Shown here: piece by piece, positions 27,089-36,389 of the stretch
Layout of the letters: each line of letters opens with the position of its first letter
Position numbering within the stretch: position 1 is the first letter of the stretch
DNA from: Clostridium sp. Marseille-P299
GTDB lineage: Bacteria; Bacillota; Clostridia; Lachnospirales; Lachnospiraceae
Assembly: GCF_900078195.1 (NCBI RefSeq)
Contig: NZ_FJVE01000007.1
Coordinates: forward strand, 1,550,001-1,614,000
Length of the DNA: 64,000 bases
Reading direction: 5' to 3'
Program-made: the position numbers and the translations under genes
The notes under the pieces: model-generated
Told to the model about the DNA's origin: nothing
What the model saw: only the letters and a program-made list of their open reading frames with translations
The model's database searches: none

Positions 27089-28162
27089 ATGGCTAACGAA
27101 GAGAAGATTAAAGCATTGGAATCTGCATTAGCGCAGATTGAAAAACAGTATGGAAAAGGTTCCGTAATGAAACTTGGAGATACAAGTTCTCATATGAACA
27201 TAGAGACAGTTCCAACTGGCTCCATAAGCCTTGATATTGCTTTAGGACTTGGAGGAGTACCAAAAGGACGTATTATAGAAGTATATGGTCCAGAATCCAG
27301 TGGTAAGACAACAGTTGCATTACATATGGTGGCTGAAGTTCAAAAACGTGGTGGAATTGCTGGATTTATCGATGCAGAGCATGCTCTTGATCCTGTATAT
27401 GCGAAGAATATTGGAGTTGATATTGACAACTTATATATTTCACAGCCAGATAACGGGGAACAAGCACTTGAGATTACAGAAACTATGGTTCGTTCAGGTG
27501 CCGTAGATATCGTTATTGTTGACTCCGTAGCAGCATTAGTTCCTAGAGCTGAAATTGATGGTGATATGGGTGATTCTCATGTTGGTTTACAAGCTAGATT
27601 AATGTCACAAGCTTTACGTAAATTAACAGCAGTTATTAGCAAATCAAACTGTATCGTTATCTTTATTAACCAGTTACGTGAAAAAGTTGGTGTTATGTTT
27701 GGTAACCCAGAAACTACAACAGGTGGTCGTGCACTTAAGTTCTATTCTTCTATTCGACTTGATGTTAGAAGAATTGAATCTTTAAAGCTTGGCGGTGAAA
27801 TTGTTGGTAATAGAACACGTATTAAGGTAGTAAAGAATAAGATTGCTCCACCTTTTAAGGAAGCAGAATTTGATATTATGTTTGGTAAAGGAATTTCAAG
27901 AGAAGGGGATATCCTTGATTTAGCAGCAAATGAAGGCATTGTAGTAAAGAGTGGTGCTTGGTATGCATACAACGATGCTAAGATTGGTCAAGGACGTGAG
28001 AATGCTAAAGTATTCTTAAAAGAAAATCCTATGATTCTTGAAGAAATCGAAGGAAAAGTTCGAGAATTTTATAATCTTTCAGACGGACATAAAGAAAAAG
28101 TAAATGAAAAAGCAAACGATAAAGCAAACGATAAAGCAAAAGCAGAGGTAAAGGCTGAGTAG
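27089..28162 (+). CDS. recA: recombinase RecA
   Basis: RecA drives homologous strand exchange and activates LexA self-cleavage. The 357-aa protein has Walker A '[14 protein letters not shown]', '[20 protein letters not shown]' (loop L2 region) and '[14 protein letters not shown]'. The start at 27089 follows AAGGAG. The C-terminal tail is a four-residue repeat ([16 protein letters not shown]) made by 12-bp tandem units, giving a lysine-rich rather than the usual acidic end. It precedes recX by 14 bp. Confidence 0.97.
   Translation: MANEEKIKALESALAQIEKQYGKGSVMKLGDTSSHMNIETVPTGSISLDIALGLGGVPKGRIIEVYGPESSGKTTVALHMVAEVQKRGGIAGFIDAEHALDPVYAKNIGVDIDNLYISQPDNGEQALEITETMVRSGAVDIVIVDSVAALVPRAEIDGDMGDSHVGLQARLMSQALRKLTAVISKSNCIVIFINQLREKVGVMFGNPETTTGGRALKFYSSIRLDVRRIESLKLGGEIVGNRTRIKVVKNKIAPPFKEAEFDIMFGKGISREGDILDLAANEGIVVKSGAWYAYNDAKIGQGRENAKVFLKENPMILEEIEGKVREFYNLSDGHKEKVNEKANDKANDKAKAEVKAE
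28097..28144 (+). repeat. 12-bp in-frame tandem repeat in the recA tail
   Basis: Four 12-bp units start at 28097, 28109, 28121 and 28133; the middle two (AAAGCAAACGAT) are identical. They encode the lysine-rich RecA C-terminus. Confidence 0.9.
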
Positions 28163-28176
28163 TGTAGCAAAAAATT

Positions 28177-28818
28177 ATGATTATAACGAAATTAGAAACA
28201 GCAGGAAAGCAAAAAACTAATGTTTATATCGACGAAGCCTATGCTTTTTGGCTGTATAATAAAGAAGTGGATTTATTTGGTCTTAAGGAATACGATACGA
28301 TATTACCTGAGAAATTACAGGATATTGTAGACAATACGGTATTTTATCGGGCTAAATTAAAAGCGCTACAATTGTTACAACATATGGATCGGACGGAAAA
28401 GGAACTAAAAGATCGTTTAATAAAGGAAGCATATCCCCTGGATATTGTTGATAAAACAATGGATTACGTAAGAAGTTTCCATTATATTGATGATGTAAGA
28501 TATGCAGTTTCTTATATACGATTAAAGCGTATGACAAAGAGTAAGAAACAAATAAGTATGGGACTTTATGCAAAAGGCATTTACGAAGATACAATCGAGC
28601 AGGCATATGAAGAGTTAAAAGAATCGGAAGGTAACATGGAAGACTGTGAAGATGCTGAGATTGTAGCAATACGTAAAATTGTTAGTAAAAAATGTAGCGA
28701 TTTAAGTACCATAACAAAAGAGGAAAAATTAAAAATTTCTGCATCTTTGTATCGAAAAGGTTTCTCTAGTGAGAATATTCGTAAGGTGTTTTCTATGGAG
28801 GAATTTGATTCTTATTAA
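28177..28818 (+). CDS. recX: regulatory protein RecX
   Basis: RecX modulates RecA filament activity. The 213-aa protein shows the repeated three-helix modules of the family ('LKALQLLQHMDRTEKELKDRL', then 'AVSYIRLKRMTKSKKQI' and a third near 'KKCSDLSTITKEEKLKISAS'). It lies 14 bp after recA, so it should be SOS-coregulated by readthrough. No strong ribosome binding site precedes the ATG, consistent with low-level translation. A perfect terminator follows. Confidence 0.88.
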   Translation: MIITKLETAGKQKTNVYIDEAYAFWLYNKEVDLFGLKEYDTILPEKLQDIVDNTVFYRAKLKALQLLQHMDRTEKELKDRLIKEAYPLDIVDKTMDYVRSFHYIDDVRYAVSYIRLKRMTKSKKQISMGLYAKGIYEDTIEQAYEELKESEGNMEDCEDAEIVAIRKIVSKKCSDLSTITKEEKLKISASLYRKGFSSENIRKVFSMEEFDSY

Positions 28819-28843
28819 TAACTCTCTTGGTTAATATGAATAG

Positions 28844-28889
28844 TGCTATAAAATATATCAATTGCGGTATATTTTATAGCATTTTTTTT
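28844..28889 (+). terminator. intrinsic terminator after recX
   Basis: TGCTATAAAATATA (28844-28857) and TATATTTTATAGCA (28868-28881) form a perfect 14-bp stem followed by eight T residues. Confidence 0.92.
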
Positions 28890-28908
28890 ATTAAAATATG
28901 GGTATATA

Positions 28909-28937
28909 TTGCATATTTGACCAAAAGATACTATAAT
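28909..28937 (+). promoter_or_regulatory. promoter of the carboxyltransferase cluster
   Basis: TTGCAT (28909-28914) and TATAAT (28932-28937) are separated by 17 bp, 59 bp upstream of the first gene. Confidence 0.7.
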
Positions 28938-28995
28938 TATAATTGGAAAAAAATTGGTTTTCACATATTTTTATAGAAATAATGGAGGGCTTAAA

Positions 28996-30429
28996 ATGGG
29001 TAATACTGCACATTTGTCAGCTAAGGAACGAATTACTACTTTGTTAGACAATAATAGTTTTGTTGAAGTCGGTGCTATGGTTACAAAAAGAAATACTGAC
29101 TTTAATTTGCAACAAAAGGAAGTACCTTCGGATGGCGTTATTACTGGATATGGCATTATTGATGGTAATCCTGTTTATGTATATGCTCAAGACGTTGCAG
29201 CGATGAATGGAACAATTGGTGAAATGCACGCGAAAAAAATTGCACATTTATATGATCTAGCTCTTAAAGTCGGAACGCCTATTATTGGTCTTATTGACTG
29301 TGCAGGATTAAGATTGCAAGAAGCAACAGATGCACTTGCAGGATTTGGTGAAGTATACTTAAAACAAGTATTAGCGTCTGGTGTAATTCCACAAATAACT
29401 GCTGTATTTGGCACCTGCGGTGGTGGTTCAGCAGTATCAGCCTCTTTAAGTGATTTTGTATTTATGGAAGAGAAGAATGCAAGATTATTTGTCAATGCTC
29501 CTAATACTATTCTAGGAAATAATCAAGATAGATGTGATACGGCGTCTGCTTCTCATATGGCTGAGGCAGGTGTAGTTGATTTTACTTATGAAGATGAAAT
29601 TAGTGTACTTAATAATATTAGAAATTTGGTTACTATTTTACCTTCAAACAATGAAGACGATGCTTCTTATGGGGAATGTTTAGATGATTTGAATCGTTTA
29701 TTGCCATCCTTAGAAGAAAAACTTGGAGATGCAACATTAGCTCTTAAAGATATTTCAGATCAAGGCTTTTTTATGGAAGTAAAGCAAGCATATGCGAAAG
29801 AAATGGTAACTGGTTTTATTCGTCTAAATGGCATGACGATAGGGGCAATAGCCAATCGTAGTGAAATTTTAGATGGAGAAGGAAAAGAGATTGCTAGATT
29901 TGATGGCACATTAACAAGTGCAGGATGTTATAAAGCTGAGAAGTTTGTTAAAATCTGTGATGCTTATAATATACCGATATTAACACTTACCAATGTGACT
30001 GGCTATAGTGCAACAATGAAGGATGAAGCATCGATTGCAGTTGCAGCTGCAAAATTAACTTACGCATTTGCCAATGCAACGGTTCCTAAGGTGAATTTAA
30101 TTACGAAAAAAGCGTACGGAAGTGCGTATATAACAATGAATTCAAAGCATATTGGAGCAGATATGGTTTTTGCGTTAGAACATGCTGAAATTGGTACAAT
30201 GAATGCAGAGTTAGCAGCACAGATTATATATCCAGAGAATACTGTAAATCATCATGAAAAAGCTGCAGAATATAAAGCATTACAACAGGACGTGACATCA
30301 GCAGCTAAGCGTGGTTATGTGGATGCGATTATTTCCAGTGAATCTGCTAGGCAACACATTGTATATGCATTTGAAATGTTGTTTTCAAAGAGGGAAATTA
30401 GGCCAAGCAAAAAGCATGGTACAGTATAG
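28996..30429 (+). CDS. acyl-CoA carboxyltransferase subunit (12S/MmdA-like)
   Basis: This 477-aa protein belongs to the carboxyltransferase family that moves CO2 between biotin and an acyl-CoA, such as methylmalonyl-CoA decarboxylase alpha and the 12S subunit of transcarboxylase. Two crotonase-like halves are visible: 'VYAQDVAAMNGTIGEMHAKK' with 'FGTCGGGSAVSASLSDF' in the first, and 'PILTLTNVTGYSATMKDE' with 'KKAYGSAYITMNSKHIGAD' in the second. It is shorter than typical 510-residue members and diverges at the usual 'GPCAGG' motif, so the acyl-CoA is uncertain. The start follows GGAGGG (28983-28988). It heads a four-gene unit with OadG-like, biotin carrier and 5S-like genes. Confidence 0.85.
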   Translation: MGNTAHLSAKERITTLLDNNSFVEVGAMVTKRNTDFNLQQKEVPSDGVITGYGIIDGNPVYVYAQDVAAMNGTIGEMHAKKIAHLYDLALKVGTPIIGLIDCAGLRLQEATDALAGFGEVYLKQVLASGVIPQITAVFGTCGGGSAVSASLSDFVFMEEKNARLFVNAPNTILGNNQDRCDTASASHMAEAGVVDFTYEDEISVLNNIRNLVTILPSNNEDDASYGECLDDLNRLLPSLEEKLGDATLALKDISDQGFFMEVKQAYAKEMVTGFIRLNGMTIGAIANRSEILDGEGKEIARFDGTLTSAGCYKAEKFVKICDAYNIPILTLTNVTGYSATMKDEASIAVAAAKLTYAFANATVPKVNLITKKAYGSAYITMNSKHIGADMVFALEHAEIGTMNAELAAQIIYPENTVNHHEKAAEYKALQQDVTSAAKRGYVDAIISSESARQHIVYAFEMLFSKREIRPSKKHGTV

Positions 30430-30443
30430 AATGAGGTGAGACA

Positions 30444-30848
30444 ATGAGTATGAACCAAATCATTTTGTTAACAACGAAAGTGGCAACTAGCTCAGATAAC
30501 AATATAAAAAACACATTGTTAAATATTGCAATCGGTGTAGGAGTTGTTTGCATCGCATTTATTTTCCTCTGCGGAGTTGTATCAATTATTCGTTATCTAA
30601 CAAAAGCAAATAGAGCATTAAGTGGGGCTGAAAACATACCAGAATTAATTTCAGCCAGCCATGAGGATAAGATAGAAATAGAAAATGTAAGTGAAGAAAT
30701 AAACTTAGCAGATAATTTAGAATTAGTTGCTGTTATAACAGCTGCAATAGAAGCATATGAAGAGGCAAATGGAAATACTATTTCAACCAATGGATTATAT
30801 GTTAGATCAATTCGTAAAGTAAATAAAACTAGATGGCAAAATGCATAG
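30444..30848 (+). CDS. OadG-family small membrane subunit
   Basis: The 134-aa protein has one membrane span at about residues 30-52 and a cytoplasmic tail whose 'LVAVITAAIEAYE' and 'YVRSIRKVNKTRWQNA' ending match the gamma/delta subunits of sodium-pumping decarboxylases, which tether the complex to the membrane. It starts 14 bp after the carboxyltransferase with a GAGGTGA site. No sodium-pumping beta subunit is visible in the window, so whether the complex pumps Na+ is open. Confidence 0.85.
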   Translation: MSMNQIILLTTKVATSSDNNIKNTLLNIAIGVGVVCIAFIFLCGVVSIIRYLTKANRALSGAENIPELISASHEDKIEIENVSEEINLADNLELVAVITAAIEAYEEANGNTISTNGLYVRSIRKVNKTRWQNA

Positions 30849-30873
30849 TTAAAATTTTAGGAGGAATCAATCG

Positions 30874-31314
30874 ATGAAGAATTATACGATTACTGTAAAT
30901 GGAAATGTTTATGAAGTTAGCGTTGAAGAAGGTTTCACTGGTGCAGCAAAAACAACACAAACGCCAATGCAATCACCAAGTCAAGTATCACCTGCTCAAA
31001 GGGTAGCACCGGCTCCAACAAAAGCACCAGTAGTAGCACCAGCGCAATCATCAGCTCCAACATCGGCACCAGCGCAAACTCAAACTTCTGGTGCACAAGG
31101 TTCCATTAAGGTAAATGCTCCAATGCCAGGTAAGATTTTAGGCATTAAAGTAAATGTTGGTCAAGCTGTAAAACGTGGTGATGTTATTGTTATTCTTGAA
31201 GCAATGAAAATGGAAAACGAAATTGTTGCTTCTACCGATGGAATAGTAGCTAGTATAGATGTAGCAGTAGGAGCGAATGTTGAGTCTGGCGAGGTATTAG
31301 CTACATTAAACTAA
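30874..31314 (+). CDS. biotin carboxyl carrier (1.3S-like) protein
   Basis: The 146-aa protein ends with a biotinyl domain carrying the biotin lysine at Lys112 in 'EAMKMENEIV'. A Pro/Ala/Gln/Thr-rich flexible linker (about residues 28-72) connects it to a short beta-type N-terminus 'YTITVNGNVYEVSVEEG'. This is the layout of transcarboxylase 1.3S and decarboxylase biotin subunits; the swinging biotin shuttles CO2 between the two carboxyltransferase partners. A GGAGG site precedes the start. Confidence 0.92.
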   Translation: MKNYTITVNGNVYEVSVEEGFTGAAKTTQTPMQSPSQVSPAQRVAPAPTKAPVVAPAQSSAPTSAPAQTQTSGAQGSIKVNAPMPGKILGIKVNVGQAVKRGDVIVILEAMKMENEIVASTDGIVASIDVAVGANVESGEVLATLN

Positions 31315-31351
31315 AGGAACGGATGTGTTTTGACAGTAAGGAGGAAGAATA

Positions 31352-32764
31352 ATGGCAGGGCATGCTAAAAAACCGGTAAAGATTACCGAAACTATATTAC
31401 GTGATGCGCATCAGTCATTAATTGCTACCCGAATGACTACGCAGCAGATGTTACCAATTATTGAGACGATGGATCAAGTTGGATATCATGCGGTAGAATG
31501 TTGGGGTGGTGCTACATTTGATGCATCCTTAAGATTCTTAAAAGAGGATCCATGGGAACGACTTCGTATCTTACGCAACGGATTTAAGAACACAAAATTA
31601 CAGATGTTATTACGTGGACAAAATCTTTTAGGCTATCGTCATTATGCAGATGATGTTGTAGAATATTTTGTTCAAAAGTCAATTGCAAATGGAATTGATA
31701 TTATACGTATCTTTGATGCGCTGAACGATTTACGAAATGTCAAATGTGCAGTTGACGCTACAAAGAAAGAAAAAGGTCATGCACAAATTGCAATCGCATA
31801 TACCTTAGGAGATTCCTATACTACGGAATATTATGTGAATATAGCTAAACAGATTGAGGAGATGGGAGCAGACTCTTTGTGTATCAAAGATATGGCGGGA
31901 CTTTTAATTCCTTATGAAGCAACAAACCTTGTAACGGCAATTAAATCTGAAATAAAAATTCCTATTGAAGTTCATACTCATTATACTTCTGGTGTTGGTG
32001 GTATGACCTATTTAAAAGCAGTGGAAGCAGGATGTGATATTATTGATACAGCAATATCACCTTTTTCAATGGGAACTAGTCAACCAGCAACGGAAGTTAT
32101 GGTGGAAACATTTAAGGATACGGCTTTTGATACAGGCTTAAGTCAAGATTTATTATCTGAAATTGCAGATTATTTTAGACCAATCCAAGAAAATGCTTTG
32201 GATGTTGGATTATTAAATCCTAAGGTTATGGGTGTAAATATAAAAACACTTTTATACCAAGTGCCAGGAGGCATGTTATCTAATTTAGTATCTCAGTTAA
32301 AAGAACAAAAAGCGGAAGATAAATATTATGATGTACTAAAGGAAATTCCGAAGGTTCGCGAAGATTTTGGTGAACCACCACTTGTAACACCTTCCAGTCA
32401 GATTGTAGGTACACAAGCAGTTCTTAACGTTTTAGGTGGCGAGAGATATAAGATGATAACAAAGGAAAGTAAGGCTCTTCTTAGCGGTGAGTACGGCAAA
32501 ACTGTTAAGCCTTTTAATAAAGAGGTTCAAAAGAAGGCAATTGGTGATAAAAAACCTATTACATGTCGCCCAGCGGACCTTTTAAAACCAGAACTTGAGG
32601 CTATTGAAAAAGAAATGTCTGAGTGGAAGCAACAAGATGAAGATATTCTTTCTTATGCATTATTTCCACAGGTTGCAATGGAGTATTTCAAATATCGCCA
32701 AGCACAACAAACAAGAATCGATGTAACAATTGCGGATACAGCAAATCAAGCATATCCAGTCTAA
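31352..32764 (+). CDS. pyruvate/oxaloacetate carboxyltransferase (5S/OadA-like, no biotin domain)
   Basis: This 470-aa TIM-barrel enzyme carries CO2 between biotin and pyruvate/oxaloacetate. 'TILRDAHQSLIATRMTTQQM' holds the metal-binding aspartate, 'SLCIKDMAGLL' the lysine that becomes carbamylated, and 'EVHTHYTSG' the metal histidines. A conserved carboxylase C-terminal domain follows to residue 450; there is no biotinyl domain, which is supplied by the separate 146-aa protein. With the acyl-CoA carboxyltransferase this would allow methylmalonyl-CoA + pyruvate to propionyl-CoA + oxaloacetate. Confidence 0.9.
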   Translation: MAGHAKKPVKITETILRDAHQSLIATRMTTQQMLPIIETMDQVGYHAVECWGGATFDASLRFLKEDPWERLRILRNGFKNTKLQMLLRGQNLLGYRHYADDVVEYFVQKSIANGIDIIRIFDALNDLRNVKCAVDATKKEKGHAQIAIAYTLGDSYTTEYYVNIAKQIEEMGADSLCIKDMAGLLIPYEATNLVTAIKSEIKIPIEVHTHYTSGVGGMTYLKAVEAGCDIIDTAISPFSMGTSQPATEVMVETFKDTAFDTGLSQDLLSEIADYFRPIQENALDVGLLNPKVMGVNIKTLLYQVPGGMLSNLVSQLKEQKAEDKYYDVLKEIPKVREDFGEPPLVTPSSQIVGTQAVLNVLGGERYKMITKESKALLSGEYGKTVKPFNKEVQKKAIGDKKPITCRPADLLKPELEAIEKEMSEWKQQDEDILSYALFPQVAMEYFKYRQAQQTRIDVTIADTANQAYPV

Positions 32765-32776
32765 ATATTAATCAAG

Positions 32777-32848
32777 AAAACAACACACGAAATAGCATAA
32801 AAAGAGAGATTTTTCACTTTTGTATGTTTTTGGAGTGTGTTGTTTTTA
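32777..32848 (+). terminator. terminator after the carboxyltransferase cluster
   Basis: AAAACAACACAC (32777-32788) pairs perfectly with GTGTGTTGTTTT (32835-32846), closing a long loop, followed by T residues. Confidence 0.75.
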
Positions 32849-32858
32849 GGGTTTTGTA

Positions 32859-32887
32859 TTGACATAAGATTTCCCGTAAGTTATAAT
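32859..32887 (+). promoter_or_regulatory. perfect consensus sigma-A promoter with no gene close by
   Basis: TTGACA (32859-32864) and TATAAT (32882-32887) are both full consensus and are separated by 17 bp. The next gene on this strand starts about 750 bp downstream. Confidence 0.85.
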
Positions 32888-33077
32888 ACTTCATATTTAT
32901 ATCAGAATAATAGGAAATGAATTTAGTAAGCTTTATAACGAATTAAACATTACTTCTTGCATATTTTTAAGTATTATGGTTAAATATTTTAGTTGAATAA
33001 GATATGACTACATAAGTGTATCGATTAGACTTAAGTGTGTAAAAGATAATGTAACTATTTCCGTTTAGCTATGTTGA

Positions 33078-33610
33078 AATAATTATTAGTAGAATAGTTA
33101 TTAGATAATAGTTATTGAAAGCAATAGTTAATATAAGTAAATATATTATGAGATAAAGTATTATAGACGATAGTTATTATATGTACAATATTACAAGAAA
33201 AAGTTATTATAGGCAATAGTTATTGTATGTTAATAGTATTGCCATTTAGTTATTATAAGACTATAATTATGAGTAATAAGATTTAAAACAATAAAATTGC
33301 ATACAATGTAATTGTGAGTTATATAATAACAATAATATAATGCGAATCATGTTACAGTGAGTTATATACTTATATTTATGTAATTATGAATTATATAATT
33401 GTGAGCAAAACAATTGTGAGTAATATAATTGTAAATAACATAATTAAGAATAATAACAACAAGTTATATGATTACGGGTAATATAGTAACTAATAATATA
33501 ATTACATGTAATATAAAAAAGTAAATTATATAATGAAAAAACATAATTTCCATTAATATAATTACGAGCAATATGATTACAAGTAATGTAATTACTTATA
33601 TTAGGTATAA
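33078..33610 (+). repeat. AT-rich degenerate repeat region in the opp leader
   Basis: The 880-bp stretch 32765-33643 has no credible gene. From about 33078 to 33270 it is built from variants of ATAGTTATTATAGGCA; from about 33270 to 33610 from variants of AATTGTGAGTAATATAATTA. Units are near 16-18 bp but much diverged. Only a nine-codon ATG frame near 32917 was seen, and it has no recognisable role. Confidence 0.75.
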
Positions 33611-33643
33611 ATTGAATATTATGATAAGAAAGGAACGGGTAGG

Positions 33644-35257
33644 ATGTTTTCTAAAAAGTTTAAAAAAATTAGTGGAATCGTATTAAGCCTAGTTTTAACA
33701 CTGTCGTTAACAGCTTGTGGTTCTACCTCAAATGATATAGGGCAAGATACCTCTAAAAAAATAGTTAATGTGGGGGTAACTTATGCACCAGGTAATATCA
33801 ATCCATTATCTCCAAATGGAGAAGTTGCAACCTATGCAACTGGTTTATTATTTTTACCACTTGTGGAATTAGATAGTGATATGAAGTTTCAGCCAATGTT
33901 GGCAGAATCAATTACGACAGAAGATAATTTAACATTCACAATAAAAATTGATGAGAAGGCAACTTGGACCGATGGAACTCCTGTAACATCTGATGATGTT
34001 ATCTTTACAATCAAACAAATTGCAAATCCGAAAGTAGGATCAATTTACGCATATGTGTATTCTGTTTTTGAAGGATTTGATGAATCCGGTTATATTGAAG
34101 AAGGAGTAACGGATATCCCTGGAGTTATTCGTGTGGATGATAAAACTTTACAATTAGTTGCAAAAGAACCTTTATCATTAACAACGTTCCAAAATTCCGT
34201 AGGTAGATATCTATGGACGATTCCAGAACATGCGCTTAAGGATATTGCACCAGAAGATTTAGTTGCTTCTGAATTCTTTCAAAATCCTACTGTAACAAGT
34301 GGTCCATTTACATTAATCAGTTATGATAGAGATCATTATGTACAGTTTGCTGCAAACAAAGATTATTTTAAAGGTGCTCCAAAGATTGATCAAATGAATT
34401 TTAATGTTATGCAGGGAACTCAGATTTATGCTAGATTACAATCTGGTGAAATCGATATGACAATCCCTACATTAGCTATGGTTCCAGTTACTGATTATGA
34501 TGCCATTCTTTCACTTGAGAATGTAACAGCAACTGTGGATAAGCCTATTACAAATCAATATGTTTATATTAATGAAAATGTTATTCCAGATGCAAAAGTA
34601 CGTAAGGCATTTGTATATGCAATTAATCGTCAGCGTATTGTGGATGAATTATTACTTGGAAATGGTGAAGTAATTGATGGTTTCTTTACTTCTTATAGCC
34701 CATATTTTGATAACTCATTATCAGTAACAGAATATAACCCTGAAAAGGCAAAAGAGTTGTTAGCAGAAGCAGGATGGGATAGCAATAAAGAAATTACAAT
34801 TAGTGTATCCTCTGGAGATGAAACATTTATTCAAGCAGCTAATATCGTTGCAGCAAATTTAAATGAAGTTGGCGTTAAAGCAAAAATTAAAGTGACTGAT
34901 TTTGCAACATTATTAGATGAACTTTATTCAATGAATTATGATTTAGGCGTTATTCAATATACCTTTGTACCAGTAGATCCTTATCCAGACATTTCTTACC
35001 TTTTACAAGAAGGTAATGTAAATGGTTATTATAATGAAGAGGTAAATAATTTACTTGCACAAGTAAAGAGCGAGGATGATTTTGATACAATTAATGAAAT
35101 TTATGCAAGAATCAATCAAATCGCTGCAGAAGAAGTGCCAATGTTCTCTGTTTATGCACCAAGTTCAATTGGAGTTGTTTCAAAAAGACTTAGTGGTGTA
35201 GAGGCAAAGGCATACGGAACATTTATCAATGTCCATGAATGGGATATTGTTCAATAA
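33644..35257 (+). CDS. ABC transporter substrate-binding lipoprotein, peptide family (SBP family 5)
   Basis: The 537-aa lipoprotein captures the ligand outside the cell for the OppBCDF-like importer that follows. It has a signal peptide with lipobox LTAC at about residue 24 and family-5 features: 'TIKIDEKATWTDGTPVTSDDV', 'SGPFTLISYDRDHYVQFAAN', 'VRKAFVYAINRQRIVDELL' and 'NYDLGVIQYTFVPVDPYPDI'. The gene starts after an AAAGGAACGGG site. Oligopeptides are the usual ligand; dipeptides, nickel or oligosaccharides cannot be excluded. Confidence 0.92.
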   Translation: MFSKKFKKISGIVLSLVLTLSLTACGSTSNDIGQDTSKKIVNVGVTYAPGNINPLSPNGEVATYATGLLFLPLVELDSDMKFQPMLAESITTEDNLTFTIKIDEKATWTDGTPVTSDDVIFTIKQIANPKVGSIYAYVYSVFEGFDESGYIEEGVTDIPGVIRVDDKTLQLVAKEPLSLTTFQNSVGRYLWTIPEHALKDIAPEDLVASEFFQNPTVTSGPFTLISYDRDHYVQFAANKDYFKGAPKIDQMNFNVMQGTQIYARLQSGEIDMTIPTLAMVPVTDYDAILSLENVTATVDKPITNQYVYINENVIPDAKVRKAFVYAINRQRIVDELLLGNGEVIDGFFTSYSPYFDNSLSVTEYNPEKAKELLAEAGWDSNKEITISVSSGDETFIQAANIVAANLNEVGVKAKIKVTDFATLLDELYSMNYDLGVIQYTFVPVDPYPDISYLLQEGNVNGYYNEEVNNLLAQVKSEDDFDTINEIYARINQIAAEEVPMFSVYAPSSIGVVSKRLSGVEAKAYGTFINVHEWDIVQ

Positions 35258-35297
35258 AAGATTAAAGAAACATTTTAAAAATCTAAATTAGAAAGGT

Positions 35298-35380
35298 CTG
35301 CCATAGATCATAGATAAGGGGATTGTGATTGCCACTTTGTATTCTATGATTTATGGCAGTATCACATCAATTTGATGTGA
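35298..35380 (+). terminator. double hairpin between binding protein and oppD
   Basis: CTGCCATAGATCATAGAT (35298-35315) pairs with ATTCTATGATTTATGGCAG (35341-35359), and TCACATCAA (35362-35370) pairs with TTGATGTGA (35372-35380). There is no T run. Such stems between binding-protein and permease genes often protect the upstream mRNA or attenuate downstream expression, giving excess binding protein. Confidence 0.65.
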
Positions 35381-35396
35381 AAGGCAAGGGATAATA

Positions 35397-36389
35397 ATGG
35401 AACATTTACTTGAAGTTAAGAATCTTCAGACAAGTGTAGTTAAACAGAAAACAGAAACGAACCTTACAAGTGATGTGTCCTTTTATATAGATAAAGGAGA
35501 GACAGTTGGTATTGTCGGCGAGTCTGGATGTGGTAAAAGTGTTACTGCTTTATCAATTATACAGTTACTAGCAAAGAACGTGAAAATAACAAACGGAAGT
35601 GTGTTATTTGAAGGGGAAGATTTAGTAAAACGTACCGATAAAGATATGAATGAGGTTCGAGGTAATGATATCTCAATGATATTTCAAGATACGATGTCAG
35701 CACTTAACCCAGTGTTTACCATTGGTAATCAATTAGTGGAAGCAATATGTACACATCAAAATCTTAGTAAAGAAGAGGCACGTAAGCAGGCTATTCAATT
35801 ACTTTCAAATGTTGGTCTACCAAGACCTGAAAAAATCATGAAAGAGTTCTCCTTTATGCTATCCGGTGGTATGCGTCAAAGAGCCATGATTGCCATGGCT
35901 CTTTCATGCAGTCCAAAATTATTAATTGCGGATGAACCGACAACAGCACTTGATGTTACGATACAAGCTCAAATTGTTGAATTAATTAAAAAATTAAAAG
36001 AAGAACAAAATATGTCTGTTCTATTAATTAGCCATGATATGGGCTTAATTGCAGAGTTAGTGGATAGAGTTATTGTTATGTATGCGGGAGAGATTGTAGA
36101 AGAAGCCAATGTATTTGATTTATTTGAACGTCCAATGCATCCATATACAAAAGCGTTATTAGACTCAATTCCAAAAGTAGAAGATGAAAAGACAAGAGTT
36201 TTGGAATCAATTCCTGGCTCTGTACCAGAAAATTATCAAGACATTACAGGTTGTCGTTTTTGTTCAAGATGTAAGTATGCATTTGATAAATGTAAGAAGG
36301 AACATCCACAATTAGAGGAAATTGAAGAAAATCATTTTGTAAGATGTTTTGCGGCGAAGAAGGAGGGATTTTTTGATGCAAGAAAATAA
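35397..36389 (+). CDS. oppD: peptide ABC transporter ATP-binding protein (OppD-like)
   Basis: The 330-aa ATPase has Walker A '[17 protein letters not shown]', the signature '[16 protein letters not shown]', Walker B '[14 protein letters not shown]' and the C-terminal oligopeptide extension with cysteines ('[14 protein letters not shown]'), which in the family can bind an iron-sulfur cluster. It couples ATP hydrolysis to uptake together with OppF. It overlaps the oppF start by 14 bp. Confidence 0.93.
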   Translation: MEHLLEVKNLQTSVVKQKTETNLTSDVSFYIDKGETVGIVGESGCGKSVTALSIIQLLAKNVKITNGSVLFEGEDLVKRTDKDMNEVRGNDISMIFQDTMSALNPVFTIGNQLVEAICTHQNLSKEEARKQAIQLLSNVGLPRPEKIMKEFSFMLSGGMRQRAMIAMALSCSPKLLIADEPTTALDVTIQAQIVELIKKLKEEQNMSVLLISHDMGLIAELVDRVIVMYAGEIVEEANVFDLFERPMHPYTKALLDSIPKVEDEKTRVLESIPGSVPENYQDITGCRFCSRCKYAFDKCKKEHPQLEEIEENHFVRCFAAKKEGFFDARK

